DNA from: Bacteroidota bacterium
Lineage (GTDB): Bacteria; Bacteroidota; Bacteroidia; Flavobacteriales; Flavobacteriaceae
Assembly: GCA_022562895.1 (NCBI GenBank)
Contig: JADFOK010000024.1
Location: forward strand, 1 to 36,471
DNA length: 36,471 nucleotides
Direction of reading: 5' to 3'
Under the pieces are notes generated by a model, which ran no database searches, was not told the origin of the DNA, and was given only the letters and a program-made list of their open reading frames with translations. Positions within the stretch are counted from its first letter, which is position 1; the number at the start of each line of letters is the position of its first letter. Of this stretch, positions 1 to 8,941 are shown piece by piece. Position numbers and translations under genes: made by a program.

Positions 1-2
1 GA

Positions 3-470
3 AGTGTAAGTTTTTTACCCCCTTCGGGTAAGATCTATGAAGTTGAGCAATTTATGGGGGGAGTAGCATCCTATCAAAAAAATATTTTGGACACACAAAA
101 TTTCTCAGACTTTTTTGAGGGTTATGGACTATATGAAGATGCGGATTATACATTGCGCTTATCACAAAAGGGAAAACTTTATGTAAATACAGCGGCACGG
201 TTATACCATTATCACGGAGCTTCCGGCAGGCCCAACAAATACAAATATGGTAAGATGGTGGTTAGAAATGGCTGGTATGTATGGAGGGTAAAATATCCTA
301 AACCAAATCTTAAATCCAGATTTAAATGGAATGCTACTTCTTTATTATTAACTTTAATTAGATTTACTAATGTTATAAGCACCAAGAAGAAAAAAGAAGC
401 AATGACTGAATCATTAGGTAGATTGTCGGGATGGTTTAGTCTTATTTATAATAGACCTAAATTACAGTGA
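3..470 (+). CDS. Glycosyltransferase family 2, C-terminal part (5' end outside window)
   Basis: The frame is open from the first bases of the window, so the gene starts upstream; the ATG at 54 is internal. About 155 residues are visible. They include the acidic motif YEDADYTLRL, typical of the late part of GT2 (GT-A fold) catalytic domains, where the E-D pair sits next to the acceptor base. The C-terminal tail is basic and hydrophobic, suggesting loose membrane contact. The role would be transfer of a sugar from a nucleotide-sugar donor to a growing lipid-linked or surface glycan; donor and acceptor cannot be read from the sequence. The stop codon overlaps the GTG start of the next glycosyltransferase by four bases (GTGA), so translation is probably coupled. 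The family call is from motif and context, not from a full-length comparison. Confidence 0.8.
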   Translation, partial: SVSFLPPSGKIYEVEQFMGGVASYQKNILDTQNFSDFFEGYGLYEDADYTLRLSQKGKLYVNTAARLYHYHGASGRPNKYKYGKMVVRNGWYVWRVKYPKPNLKSRFKWNATSLLLTLIRFTNVISTKKKKEAMTESLGRLSGWFSLIYNRPKLQ

Positions 471-1579
471 AATTTGCCATAATAACACATGTTGATCATT
501 TTTATAAAAATGATAATTATTATGCCTATGCTCCTTATGTTCGTGAGATGAATATATGGGGAAAATTTGTAGATAAAATAGTTATTGTCGCTCCTGTCTC
601 TCAAAACGAAACTTCTTATATTCATATCCCATATTCTCATAAAAATATTACCATTTCAAAAATACCCCCTATATCCCTAAGTTCTATTTTTGAAGTTTTA
701 AAGGCGTTTTTAATGTTTCCTGTAATTGCCTGTAAAATTTTTATGGCTATGCAAAAAGCAGACCATATTCATCTGCGATGCCCGGGTAATATTGGTTTGA
801 TTGGCTGTTTGATCCAGGTTCTTTTTCCCAAAAAACCTAAAACGGCTAAATATGCCGGAAATTGGGATCCCAACGCAAAGCAACCAATGAGTTACCGGTT
901 CCAAAAATGGCTGCTTTCCAATACTTTTTTCACTAAGAACATGCAGGTTATGGTCTATGGAGAATGGCCCGATCAATCAAAGAATATCAAATCCTTTTTT
1001 ACAGCCTCCTATTCTAGAAAAAAAGTACGATCAATTCAATCGAAGGAGTTTAATTTCCCTTTACGATTTATTTTTGTGGGAAATCTTACTCCAGGAAAAC
1101 GTCCATTATATGCCATACAATTGGTAGAATATTTAAATGAAAGAGGAATAGATTGTCGATTTGATGTTTATGGAGATGGGGTTGAACGAAATAAGTTAGA
1201 AAAATATATTGAGGAAAATCAGATTTCTGAATTTATACAGTTACATGAGATTCAAACCGCTGAAAAAGTTGAAGAAATTTACAAGAAAAGTGATTTTTTA
1301 TTACTACCCTCTAAGTCTGAAGGATGGCCAAAAGTTGTGGCAGAAGCCATGTTTTGGGGTGTTATACCCATAGTAACAAAAATTTCTTGCGTACCCTGGA
1401 TGTTGGGAATGGGTAAACGAGGAATTTTGATAGAATCTAATTTAGAAAATGATGTAGATACCCTTGCGAAACAAATACGTAATTTAGACCTATTAAATGA
1501 GATGTCCATAAAAGCCCAGAAATGGTCACATCAATACACCTTGGATGATTTTGAAATCGAAATAAAAAAACTATTGTAA
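467..1579 (+). CDS. Glycosyltransferase family 4 (GT-B fold)
   Basis: A 370-residue protein that starts with GTG inside the stop region of the upstream gene; no better ATG is nearby. The C-terminal half carries the GT4 donor-binding pattern: FVGNLTPGKRP near residue 205 begins the second Rossmann domain, and EGWPKVVAEA near residue 285 is the E-x7-E motif that binds the nucleotide-sugar. The N-terminal acceptor half is divergent, as is usual. There is no signal peptide, so it is cytoplasmic or peripheral. It probably adds one sugar to an undecaprenyl-linked repeat unit. The stop overlaps the next ATG by one base (TAATG). Donor and linkage are unknown. Confidence 0.88.
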   Translation: MKFAIITHVDHFYKNDNYYAYAPYVREMNIWGKFVDKIVIVAPVSQNETSYIHIPYSHKNITISKIPPISLSSIFEVLKAFLMFPVIACKIFMAMQKADHIHLRCPGNIGLIGCLIQVLFPKKPKTAKYAGNWDPNAKQPMSYRFQKWLLSNTFFTKNMQVMVYGEWPDQSKNIKSFFTASYSRKKVRSIQSKEFNFPLRFIFVGNLTPGKRPLYAIQLVEYLNERGIDCRFDVYGDGVERNKLEKYIEENQISEFIQLHEIQTAEKVEEIYKKSDFLLLPSKSEGWPKVVAEAMFWGVIPIVTKISCVPWMLGMGKRGILIESNLENDVDTLAKQIRNLDLLNEMSIKAQKWSHQYTLDDFEIEIKKLL

Positions 1580-2652
1580 TGCGGGTATTACAACTTATAG
1601 ATTCTTTGGATCCCGGAGGTGCCGAACGGGTCGCGGTAAACTACGCTAATGCCTTGAGTACTCAAATAAAAACTTCTTTTTTATGTACGACCCGAAAAGA
1701 GGGCTTATTAAAGCAAACACTTGATGAAAAAGTAGGGTATCTCTTCCTTAAAAAGAAATATACCCTGGATATTAAAGCTATGTTGAGATTGGTATCTTTT
1801 ATCAAAAAAAATAAGATAGGAATAATTCACGCCCATGCTTCTTCCTATTTTTTAGCAACACTGGTTAAAATGTATGGTTCGAAAATATCTGTGATCTGGC
1901 ATGACCATTATGGGAAAAGTGAGGAGCTCAAAAAACGAAATTATAGTATATTAAAATGGTGTTCCTCAAAGTTTTGTGCGATCATATGCGTAAATCACAT
2001 TTTGGAAAAATGGGCTAAAAAAAATCTAAAAACAGCTCAAGTTTATTTTTTAGAAAATGGGGTATCGCTACCTTCAGGTAGTATTGAAAATCGATTAAAA
2101 TTGCATGGAACTCACAAAAAACGTATTGTATGTCTTGCAAATATGAGAGCCCAAAAAGATCATAAAAATCTATTGGATGCTTTTAAACTAGTAATTATGA
2201 AACATCCGGACTACAGTCTCCATTTACTTGGGAAAAACTGGGATGACAGTTATTTTAAAGAAGTGGCAGCATTTATGGAGTTAGAGATATTTAGAGAAAA
2301 AGTCTTTTATTACGGTTCTCAATCTGACGTTTATAGTATTTTGGAACAATGTGATATTGGGGTACTTTCATCTAATTCTGAGGGGCTGCCTTTGGCTTTA
2401 TTGGAATATGGAATGGCTAACCTGGCAGTAGTATGTACTATGGTAGGACAGTGTGAAGAACTAGTAAGGACATTCGGAAAATGTATTCCATCTAAGAACC
2501 CGGAATTATTAGCAAAAGCTATAAATTATTATATTGAACACCCAGGGGAAATGGAAAGGGATGCACAAAATTTTAATTTGCATATAAATAAGAACTATTC
2601 AATTAAAACAATAATACCTAAATTGGTTTCCTATTATGAGACCTGCAGTTAA
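1579..2652 (+). CDS. Glycosyltransferase family 4 (GT-B fold)
   Basis: A 357-residue protein. The N-terminus has LIDSLDPGGAERVAVNYA, the glycine-rich GGAE segment common at the start of GT4 enzymes. The C-terminal domain begins near residue 185 with CLANMRAQKDHKNLLDAF, followed by the E-x7-E motif EGLPLALLE near residue 270. Cytoplasmic or peripheral, probably acting on a lipid-linked surface glycan intermediate. It starts on the last base of the upstream stop codon, and its own end overlaps the polymerase gene by 17 bases. The sugar donor is not predictable from the sequence. Confidence 0.9.
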   Translation: MRVLQLIDSLDPGGAERVAVNYANALSTQIKTSFLCTTRKEGLLKQTLDEKVGYLFLKKKYTLDIKAMLRLVSFIKKNKIGIIHAHASSYFLATLVKMYGSKISVIWHDHYGKSEELKKRNYSILKWCSSKFCAIICVNHILEKWAKKNLKTAQVYFLENGVSLPSGSIENRLKLHGTHKKRIVCLANMRAQKDHKNLLDAFKLVIMKHPDYSLHLLGKNWDDSYFKEVAAFMELEIFREKVFYYGSQSDVYSILEQCDIGVLSSNSEGLPLALLEYGMANLAVVCTMVGQCEELVRTFGKCIPSKNPELLAKAINYYIEHPGEMERDAQNFNLHINKNYSIKTIIPKLVSYYETCS

Positions 2653-3991
2653 ATCTTTAAAGAAAATAACCTACATACAATTGTTATTCCTCCATGTTGG
2701 AATAGCCATGATTATATATATGGCAGAATTCACTTCTAAGTTTTTTTTGCTGGGAGCCATCATTTATTTTTTAATAAGGATTTTCTCTAACGGAAATAAA
2801 AAAGACGAGGTATTGCTGGCTGCGGCTTATATGACTGGTTTTGAGGTGTTTTCAAGAATGACCGGAGGGTCATTTACCTATGAGTTTGCCAAATATGCAG
2901 TCATTGGCTTTCTGCTTATAGGCATGTTCTTTAAGGGATTTAATAGAAGATCCTGGCCTTATATCTTTTTTTTATTCTTTCTTATCCCCGGAATTCTATT
3001 CTCGGCTATAAATTTAAATTACGAAACAAATGTTGCGGATGCAATAGGTTTTAATTTAAGTGGTCCTGTTTGTTTGGCGATTTCGGCATTATATTGTTTT
3101 GATCGTAAAATGTCCACCCAACGGCTACAGGAAATATTACTGGCAGTATTACTCCCCATTATTGCCATGACGGCATATTTGTACATGTATACCCCTAGCA
3201 TTAGAGATGTACTAACCGGGACACAATCTAATTTTGCGGCCTCAGGAGGTTTTGGACCCAACCAGGTAGCTACGGTTTTAGGGTTGGGAATGTTTATCCT
3301 TTTTTCACGATTATTTATTAATAAAAGTAGGCTGATAAATAGTATAGACATGATATTATTGGCATTGTTGAGTTACAGAGCAATTATCACTTTTTCACGG
3401 GGTGGTGTTTATGTAGCTTTAATTTGTGCCATAGTATTCTTGGGTGTTTATTATTTGAAGTCAGGAGCAAAAGAGAAAGTCTCTTTAATACCCAAAATAG
3501 TAATTATTAGTCTTGTAGTGATAGCTACCTGGGTTTTTACTTCTTTTTCTACTATGGGTTTGATAGACAAACGTTATTCGAATCAAGATGCTGCCGGTAA
3601 AGTAAAACAAGATATTTCTACAGGAAGAGCAGAGCTTATAAATTCAGAGTTAGATGCGTTTTATAAAAACCCTATTACTGGAATTGGTGTGGGTAAGGTG
3701 AAAGAATATAGATTGGAAGAAACCGGACGTGAATCGGCAACCCATAATGAAATGAGCAGAATGCTTTCTGAACACGGTATGTTTGGACTTGCTGCTTTGA
3801 TGATTTTAATGATCACTCCAATGGTTTTTAGAATGAAAAACAAATCTAATCTCTATTTGTATTCCTTTCTTATTTTTTGGTTTTTGACCATCAATCATTC
3901 CTCCATGCGAATTGCCGCTCCCGCATTTATATATGGTTTAAGTTTAATTTCGATACTTAATGCAAAGAAAAATACTCTATATAGGAAATAA
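2636..3991 (+). CDS. O-antigen polymerase/ligase-like membrane protein (Wzy type)
   Basis: A 451-residue polytopic inner-membrane protein with roughly ten to twelve hydrophobic helices. The TFSRGG motif at the start of a helix, followed by a large periplasmic loop containing NPITGIGVG and a later THNEMSRMLSEHG segment, is the pattern of the Wzy_C/O-antigen ligase family, where the H-NE segment lies near the active site. In this cluster it most likely polymerises undecaprenyl-linked repeat units at the periplasmic face (Wzy). A WaaL-type ligase cannot be excluded, because the two families share these motifs. It overlaps the preceding glycosyltransferase by 17 bases and the following one by 32 bases. 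Confidence 0.82.
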   Translation: MRPAVKSLKKITYIQLLFLHVGIAMIIYMAEFTSKFFLLGAIIYFLIRIFSNGNKKDEVLLAAAYMTGFEVFSRMTGGSFTYEFAKYAVIGFLLIGMFFKGFNRRSWPYIFFLFFLIPGILFSAINLNYETNVADAIGFNLSGPVCLAISALYCFDRKMSTQRLQEILLAVLLPIIAMTAYLYMYTPSIRDVLTGTQSNFAASGGFGPNQVATVLGLGMFILFSRLFINKSRLINSIDMILLALLSYRAIITFSRGGVYVALICAIVFLGVYYLKSGAKEKVSLIPKIVIISLVVIATWVFTSFSTMGLIDKRYSNQDAAGKVKQDISTGRAELINSELDAFYKNPITGIGVGKVKEYRLEETGRESATHNEMSRMLSEHGMFGLAALMILMITPMVFRMKNKSNLYLYSFLIFWFLTINHSSMRIAAPAFIYGLSLISILNAKKNTLYRK

Positions 3992-4976
3992 ATTATCTAA
4001 AAGAGGGGATATAGCTACTACTATAGATACGTTGTCACTTTTATTAATTGATGAAGATTATATTGTTTATGCTTATTCTCATGTAAAAAATAAAGTATTT
4101 CGATTTTTGGATATGTTGTGTAGAACATTTCAGTATCGAAAGAATGTAGATGTAGTTTTAATTGATACCTACAGCACACAGAATTTTTATTATGCTGTAT
4201 GGGTAGCCAGACTATGTAGGTTTTTAAAGATTCCTTATATCCCTATTTTACACGGAGGTAAATTACCTGAACGGCTTAAGAAAACTCCTCGTTTGTGCCA
4301 AAGATTATTTGGGGGTGCTAAAATTAATGTAGCTCCCTCTCTGTATTTATTAAAAATTTTTAAAGAAGAAGGATATGCCAATATCACATATATCCCCAAT
4401 ACCATTGAAATTAAAAACTACTCCTTTTTACTTCGGAAAGAAATTAAACCCAAACTCCTTTGGGTTCGATCTTTTTCTAAAATTTACAATCCTGAGTTAG
4501 CACTAAAAGTAGTTGAGGAACTTTTGGAAAAGAAAATCGATGTTTCTTTATGTATGGTTGGGCCAGAGAAAGACGGTTCTTTGAACCAATGTAGAGAACT
4601 CACGCAACAAAAGAATTTACCCATTACCTTTCCTGGAAAAATGGATAAAAAGGAATGGATTAACCTTGCTGTCGAATATGATATCTTTATAAATACGACA
4701 AATTTCGATAATATGCCTGTAAGTGTCATCGAAGCCATGGCATTAGGGCTTCCTGTAGTATCCACGAATGTAGGGGGGCTCCCATTTTTAATAGAACATA
4801 ATAAAACGGGCATTTTAGTGCCACCTGATAATGAACAGGCTTTTGTGGATGCAATTTGTCAGTTACTCACAAATACTATACTTGGAGAGACAATTTCAAA
4901 AAATGCTCGTACTAAAGTAGAAGGATTTGATTGGGAAAAAGTAAAACATAGTTGGTTTAGGATTTTAAACGAATAA
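3960..4976 (+). CDS. Glycosyltransferase family 4 (GT-B fold)
   Basis: A 338-residue protein. HGGKLP near residue 97 belongs to the N-terminal acceptor domain. LLWVRSFSKIYNPELALKV near residue 160 opens the nucleotide-sugar domain, and DNMPVSVIEAMALGLPVVST near residue 250 is the donor motif, with Asp in place of the first Glu of the usual E-x7-E. The Glu of SVIE is retained, so the enzyme is probably active. Its start lies 32 bases inside the Wzy-like gene, the deepest overlap in the cluster. The following gene is 30 bases downstream. Confidence 0.88.
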   Translation: MQRKILYIGNKLSKRGDIATTIDTLSLLLIDEDYIVYAYSHVKNKVFRFLDMLCRTFQYRKNVDVVLIDTYSTQNFYYAVWVARLCRFLKIPYIPILHGGKLPERLKKTPRLCQRLFGGAKINVAPSLYLLKIFKEEGYANITYIPNTIEIKNYSFLLRKEIKPKLLWVRSFSKIYNPELALKVVEELLEKKIDVSLCMVGPEKDGSLNQCRELTQQKNLPITFPGKMDKKEWINLAVEYDIFINTTNFDNMPVSVIEAMALGLPVVSTNVGGLPFLIEHNKTGILVPPDNEQAFVDAICQLLTNTILGETISKNARTKVEGFDWEKVKHSWFRILNE

Positions 4977-5006
4977 ATAACTATTTTTATACAACTAAAT
5001 TAACCC

Positions 5007-6401
5007 ATGTCTAAAAAATCAAATATCCATTTTGATATCTCTGAGCGTAAAATTCTCTTGCGTATAATGGATATTGTTAGTGTACTAGTAATGTTATATG
5101 TAGTTGGACATGTTTTTGATTTCGATTATTTTAAAATTAAATCAGAACATTGGGTTTGGTCCATAGTTTTAGCATTGTATTTATCTATTTTCGCAACCAT
5201 TTTTGAACTTTACAATCTTCAGAAAGCCAGTAAATTTGAGATTGTAATTCAAAATATAATTCTTACATCATCTGTTACTGTTTTATTTTATTTATTGACA
5301 CCATTTTTAACTCCGGTATTACCAGAAAATCGTCTACAGATTATCTATTTCTTTATTTCAATAAATCTATCTTTATTTTTATGGCGATATGCCTATATAG
5401 TTCTAATTTCGGCACCACGATTTTATAAACGTGTACTACTTCTTTGTAATGCAAAGGATATTAATATAATAATTACTTCACTCCATAAGTCGGATCCTAA
5501 CTATAAAGTTATCGGTTTTATTGATATCGATAGTGTTAGCTATTTAAGTTTTAAAAAAGATAAAGTATTGGAATTTGGATTATACAATATAGCAGATACT
5601 GTTGAAGAACATTCAATTTCAGAAATCGTTGTTGCAGAATCTGATGCCGAGGGAATTTCAAATTCATTATATAACCAGCTTATTAGTCTTTTAGAAGATG
5701 GGGTTCCCATACGTGAATATACACAAGTGTATGAAGAAATTACTCATAGGGTGCCGGTTCACCATGTGGATAAGGACTTCTACAAATATTTTCCCTTTAG
5801 TAGAAGTAATCAAAATAAATTATATCTGTTTTTTCGTAGGCTTCTGGATCTATTATTCTCATTAATAGGATTAACATTTGGTTTGTTGATTTTTCCAATA
5901 ATAATAATTGGAAACCTGATTGCCAATCGCGGACCTTTGTTTTATACCCAATATCGTATTGGTAGAAATGGGAATTCCTTTAAAATCATTAAATTAAGAA
6001 GTATGATTGTTAATGCCGAAAAGGATGGTGCAATATATGCTTCAAAAAAAGATCCCAGAGTAACAAAATTTGGTCACTTTTTGAGAAAATCACGATTTGA
6101 TGAAATTCCCCAATTTCTGAATGTTATTAAAGGCGATATGAGTGTTATCGGACCACGTCCCGAACGCCCCGTTTTTGTTAAGGAGCTTTCAGAAAAGGTT
6201 CCTTTTTATGAAATAAGACATATTGTAAAACCAGGTGTTACAGGATGGGCACAGGTAAATGCAAATTATGGAACTACCTCAGATGATGCGCTTGAAAAAT
6301 TGCAATACGACCTGTATTATATCAAACACAGGAGTTTCTTTCTTGATATAAATATTGTGATTAAAACATTGAGCACTATTATTTTTTTCAGAGGGCAGTA
6401 G
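5007..6401 (+). CDS. Polyprenyl glycosylphosphotransferase (WcaJ/WbaP-like initiating sugar transferase)
   Basis: A 464-residue membrane protein. Residues 15-135 hold about four hydrophobic helices, followed by a Rossmann-like CoA-binding region (residues 140-240). The catalytic Bac_transf domain (PF02397) begins near residue 275 with one membrane helix, then GPLFYTQYRIGRNG, KLRSM, a DPRVTKFG-FLRK segment, DEIPQFLNV-KGDMS, IGPRPERP and KPGVTGWAQVN. These are the family's conserved catalytic and substrate motifs. It transfers a sugar phosphate from a UDP-sugar to undecaprenyl phosphate, the first step in making the repeat unit. As the last gene of the cluster, 30 bases after a GT4, it is probably co-transcribed. 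Glucose versus galactose specificity is not predictable. Confidence 0.93.
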   Translation: MSKKSNIHFDISERKILLRIMDIVSVLVMLYVVGHVFDFDYFKIKSEHWVWSIVLALYLSIFATIFELYNLQKASKFEIVIQNIILTSSVTVLFYLLTPFLTPVLPENRLQIIYFFISINLSLFLWRYAYIVLISAPRFYKRVLLLCNAKDINIIITSLHKSDPNYKVIGFIDIDSVSYLSFKKDKVLEFGLYNIADTVEEHSISEIVVAESDAEGISNSLYNQLISLLEDGVPIREYTQVYEEITHRVPVHHVDKDFYKYFPFSRSNQNKLYLFFRRLLDLLFSLIGLTFGLLIFPIIIIGNLIANRGPLFYTQYRIGRNGNSFKIIKLRSMIVNAEKDGAIYASKKDPRVTKFGHFLRKSRFDEIPQFLNVIKGDMSVIGPRPERPVFVKELSEKVPFYEIRHIVKPGVTGWAQVNANYGTTSDDALEKLQYDLYYIKHRSFFLDINIVIKTLSTIIFFRGQ

Positions 6402-6464
6402 TCTGGAAAACTTCATTCATCAATTTTCAAGAAGCTACATTTTGGATAATTTCTAACTTTCCTT

Positions 6465-7655
6465 CTAATGGGATCTTTGTGGGGTTTTTAAAAACCACAC
6501 TAAATATGCATAACGTACTCCCAAGGCTATAAATAAGGGAATTAATCCGATTGAAAAAATTTGCACTCCGGTGATCCAATGCAAACACAATAGAACTAAC
6601 AACAAAATTAAAAATATGAAATACCGTCTTAGCCACTTACTTGGGTGTTTTTTTATAACAGTAAAAATAAATAATATTGAAAAGGGAAACGCCCACAGTA
6701 AATTGTAATTGTAAGCGGTAGAAGTATGGTCAGTGGCTACCCATAGCAGTAGTAAAAGAACTCCAATAATACCAGTAATAAAGAAGATTATTGCATCGAG
6801 ATATCGGGAACGAGTCCCTTTTTTAAGGTCTTTATAGGTTATAAATAATATCATTAATCCTATTAATCCAAAAATAAATAACGGGCTGATAAAAAAGTTT
6901 CGTCTGATTTTTATTTCTTTATTTTCAAAAAGAGTAATAGTTTCTTTTACGATATTATCTTTTGAGTTGATTCGTTGTATAGTTGCATTATGTGTTCCTT
7001 TAAAAATGTATTCTGGCAAAAATTGATATTCAAACTGACTTACTTTTTTATCTATAACAGCTCCAAGTCCAATATCAATTCCTAAGCTTCCCCACGTATT
7101 GGAATTTAGGTTTTGCTGTATTAATTCCCGAAACGAATAAGATTCAGTTATATAATCATCATTATATTCAAGTTTATTGCCTAGTACCTTTATAAGTACA
7201 TCTCTAATTTTAGTGGCACAATTATCGTAAAAGAAATCGTATTTGTAATCTCGATTTTCGGGTTTAGCATTGTTTTGCAAAAAATCGAACATCGCTTGTT
7301 TTTCAGAATAACTAAGACTGAGTATTTGTTCTTTTACCCATCGGTTCTGATAAACATAGCTATTATAAAAAGGCTCATAGTGGTTAGTTACTATTTTATA
7401 AAGCAGTTTTCCGCGAGCAAATTTTATATAGAAATTTTGAGTATTAAAATCGAAGACACCATAATTGTAAACAATATCTACTCCAAGGTTTTCATCTTTT
7501 ATCCTGTACGCACTATGTCCAAACGAATCATTCAATTGAGTGCCGGGTCCTATCGTTAAAATGCTAACTTCAGCATTTTCAGTAAGTATGATCTCTTGAG
7601 CATTAATTGTAAGAGATAATAATAAAAGAGTAAGTAAGGTATAAATATGTTTCAA
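6465..7655 (-). CDS. DUF4105/Lnb-type membrane protein, putative lipoprotein N-acyltransferase
   Basis: A 396-residue protein with an N-terminal signal sequence, a periplasmic domain (about 25-250) and five hydrophobic helices at the C-terminus. The periplasmic part has SFGHSAYR with His47 and FFYDNCATKIRD with Cys146, a plausible thiol-His pair. This is the DUF4105 family. To my knowledge a Bacteroides member was reported as Lnb, the enzyme that adds the third acyl chain to lipoproteins; I apply that role by family only. The start is a TTG, because an in-frame stop lies just upstream and no ATG precedes the signal peptide. It shares strand with the PorV/PorQ-family gene 103 bases upstream. 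Paralogues of this family exist in many Bacteroidota, so the exact role is uncertain. Confidence 0.75.
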   Translation of the reverse strand: MKHIYTLLTLLLLSLTINAQEIILTENAEVSILTIGPGTQLNDSFGHSAYRIKDENLGVDIVYNYGVFDFNTQNFYIKFARGKLLYKIVTNHYEPFYNSYVYQNRWVKEQILSLSYSEKQAMFDFLQNNAKPENRDYKYDFFYDNCATKIRDVLIKVLGNKLEYNDDYITESYSFRELIQQNLNSNTWGSLGIDIGLGAVIDKKVSQFEYQFLPEYIFKGTHNATIQRINSKDNIVKETITLFENKEIKIRRNFFISPLFIFGLIGLMILFITYKDLKKGTRSRYLDAIIFFITGIIGVLLLLLWVATDHTSTAYNYNLLWAFPFSILFIFTVIKKHPSKWLRRYFIFLILLLVLLCLHWITGVQIFSIGLIPLFIALGVRYAYLVWFLKTPQRSH

Positions 7656-7758
7656 GCAATTGTAGTCTTTAGTTAATAAGATGTTGAAATTAAAAATTAT
7701 ATTATAAAAATAATAATTCTACCCACTAAAGACCAGAAACTACCATCTAAAATGTAGC

Positions 7759-8826
7759 TTATCTAAAAATACTCCAGTCTAATGTAATCGAAAATACATT
7801 GGAATAAAGCGCTGCACTTTGGTCGCCAATATCGGTAAGCGCATAATCAACTTTGATTCCTTTATATTTAAAACCTATTCCAATATTAGGCTGAAAACCT
7901 ACAGAATCACTCCCGTCTAGCTGAGTTATATTTTGAAAATTACCCACACCAGCTCTTATAAATACCAAATCTACATATCCAAATTCCAATCCAAGTGCGG
8001 GGTCGATACTGGTAAAAGAGCTAGATATTAGATCATTAGTTTCTGCAAATCTGAAATTTAGATCTACTTCTGTAAGAAGTGAAAAATCAAAATGAAATAT
8101 AAATTTTCTGGATATACCAATATGAAGTTTAGGAATTGTTATCTCAGTACTTTCGGGTAGTTCTTGATTTTGTCCGGCGACAGCACCTTGAATATCTGCA
8201 AATTTATCTTCGTCAATACTCCAGGCATTAAATGTAGTAGTTATGTCACGTACCATAAGCCCGAATTTCCAATCATTTCTTTCAAATTGGATCCCTGCGT
8301 CCATTCCGAAACCCCAGGAGGAGGCAAAATCTCCTATAATTCGACGAATCACCTTTGCATTGACACCAAAATTTAATCCCTCTAACGGTAATTTACGAGC
8401 ATATGAGAAAGTAAAACCATAATCAGCTGTAGAAAATAAACTTATTCGGTTGTAATCAATGTTTCCCTGATCGTCTATGAGTTGCGTGGTGTTTAATATG
8501 TCATCAACTCCAAAACGTATAATCGATAAGGCAACAGCACTTCTATCGTCTAGAGGCATTGCAAAAGCAGCATAATCGTAACTGGCAATGTTAGCAAAAT
8601 ATGAAGAATGCATAATGGATAGTTGATTATCCTCTAAAGCCACTAATCCAGCCGGATTCCAATATCCGGAATTAACATCACCAGAAGATGCTACAACAGC
8701 ATTAGCCATTCCAAAAGCGGCGGCATCTACACCAATATTCATAAACTCATTAGAGTATTTTCTAACAGTTTGTGATGTTACAGTAATAGACAATAGTATT
8801 GCAACAATAAATAATTTCTTCTTCAA
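7759..8826 (-). CDS. PorV/PorQ-family outer-membrane protein (T9SS-associated)
   Basis: A 355-residue protein with a signal peptide (cleavage near TSQT) followed by alternating beta-strand segments of an outer-membrane barrel of the FadL-like PorV/PorQ group. The diagnostic N-terminal block NIGVDAAAFGMANAVVAS followed by NSGYWNPAGL is present. PorV shuttles cargo from the type IX translocon to the attachment complex and PorQ has a related role. At this length and without por neighbours this is more likely a PorV2-type paralogue than PorV itself. The start is TTG at 8826, giving MKKKLF; no ATG in frame would retain the signal peptide. It is divergent from pssA, with 115 bases between them. Confidence 0.85.
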   Translation of the reverse strand: MKKKLFIVAILLSITVTSQTVRKYSNEFMNIGVDAAAFGMANAVVASSGDVNSGYWNPAGLVALEDNQLSIMHSSYFANIASYDYAAFAMPLDDRSAVALSIIRFGVDDILNTTQLIDDQGNIDYNRISLFSTADYGFTFSYARKLPLEGLNFGVNAKVIRRIIGDFASSWGFGMDAGIQFERNDWKFGLMVRDITTTFNAWSIDEDKFADIQGAVAGQNQELPESTEITIPKLHIGISRKFIFHFDFSLLTEVDLNFRFAETNDLISSSFTSIDPALGLEFGYVDLVFIRAGVGNFQNITQLDGSDSVGFQPNIGIGFKYKGIKVDYALTDIGDQSAALYSNVFSITLDWSIFR

Positions 8827-8841
8827 GCTTTATAATTTGTT

Positions 8842-8849
8842 CAAATATC
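8842..8849 (-). promoter_or_regulatory. Candidate -7 box for the PorV/PorQ-family gene
   Basis: On the minus strand this reads GATATTTG, seven of eight bases matching the Bacteroidota -7 consensus TAnnTTTG. It lies about 16 bases upstream of the TTG start, implying a very short leader. No clear TTG was seen at -33. Confidence 0.35.
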
Positions 8850-8891
8850 TTACTATTTTACAGAATAATAAACTATAAAATGAACCACATA

Positions 8892-8923
8892 TTGTTATAG
8901 ACGGAAATACTTTTCTACTTTTA
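8892..8923 (+). promoter_or_regulatory. Candidate promoter of pssA
   Basis: TTG at 8892-8894 and TACTTTTA at 8916-8923 resemble the Bacteroidota -33/-7 pair. The spacer is 21 bases rather than 19, and the last base of the -7 box is A instead of G. The predicted transcription start is about 12-15 bases before the ATG. Confidence 0.4.
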
Positions 8924-8941
8924 CACCAATGATTTTATAGT

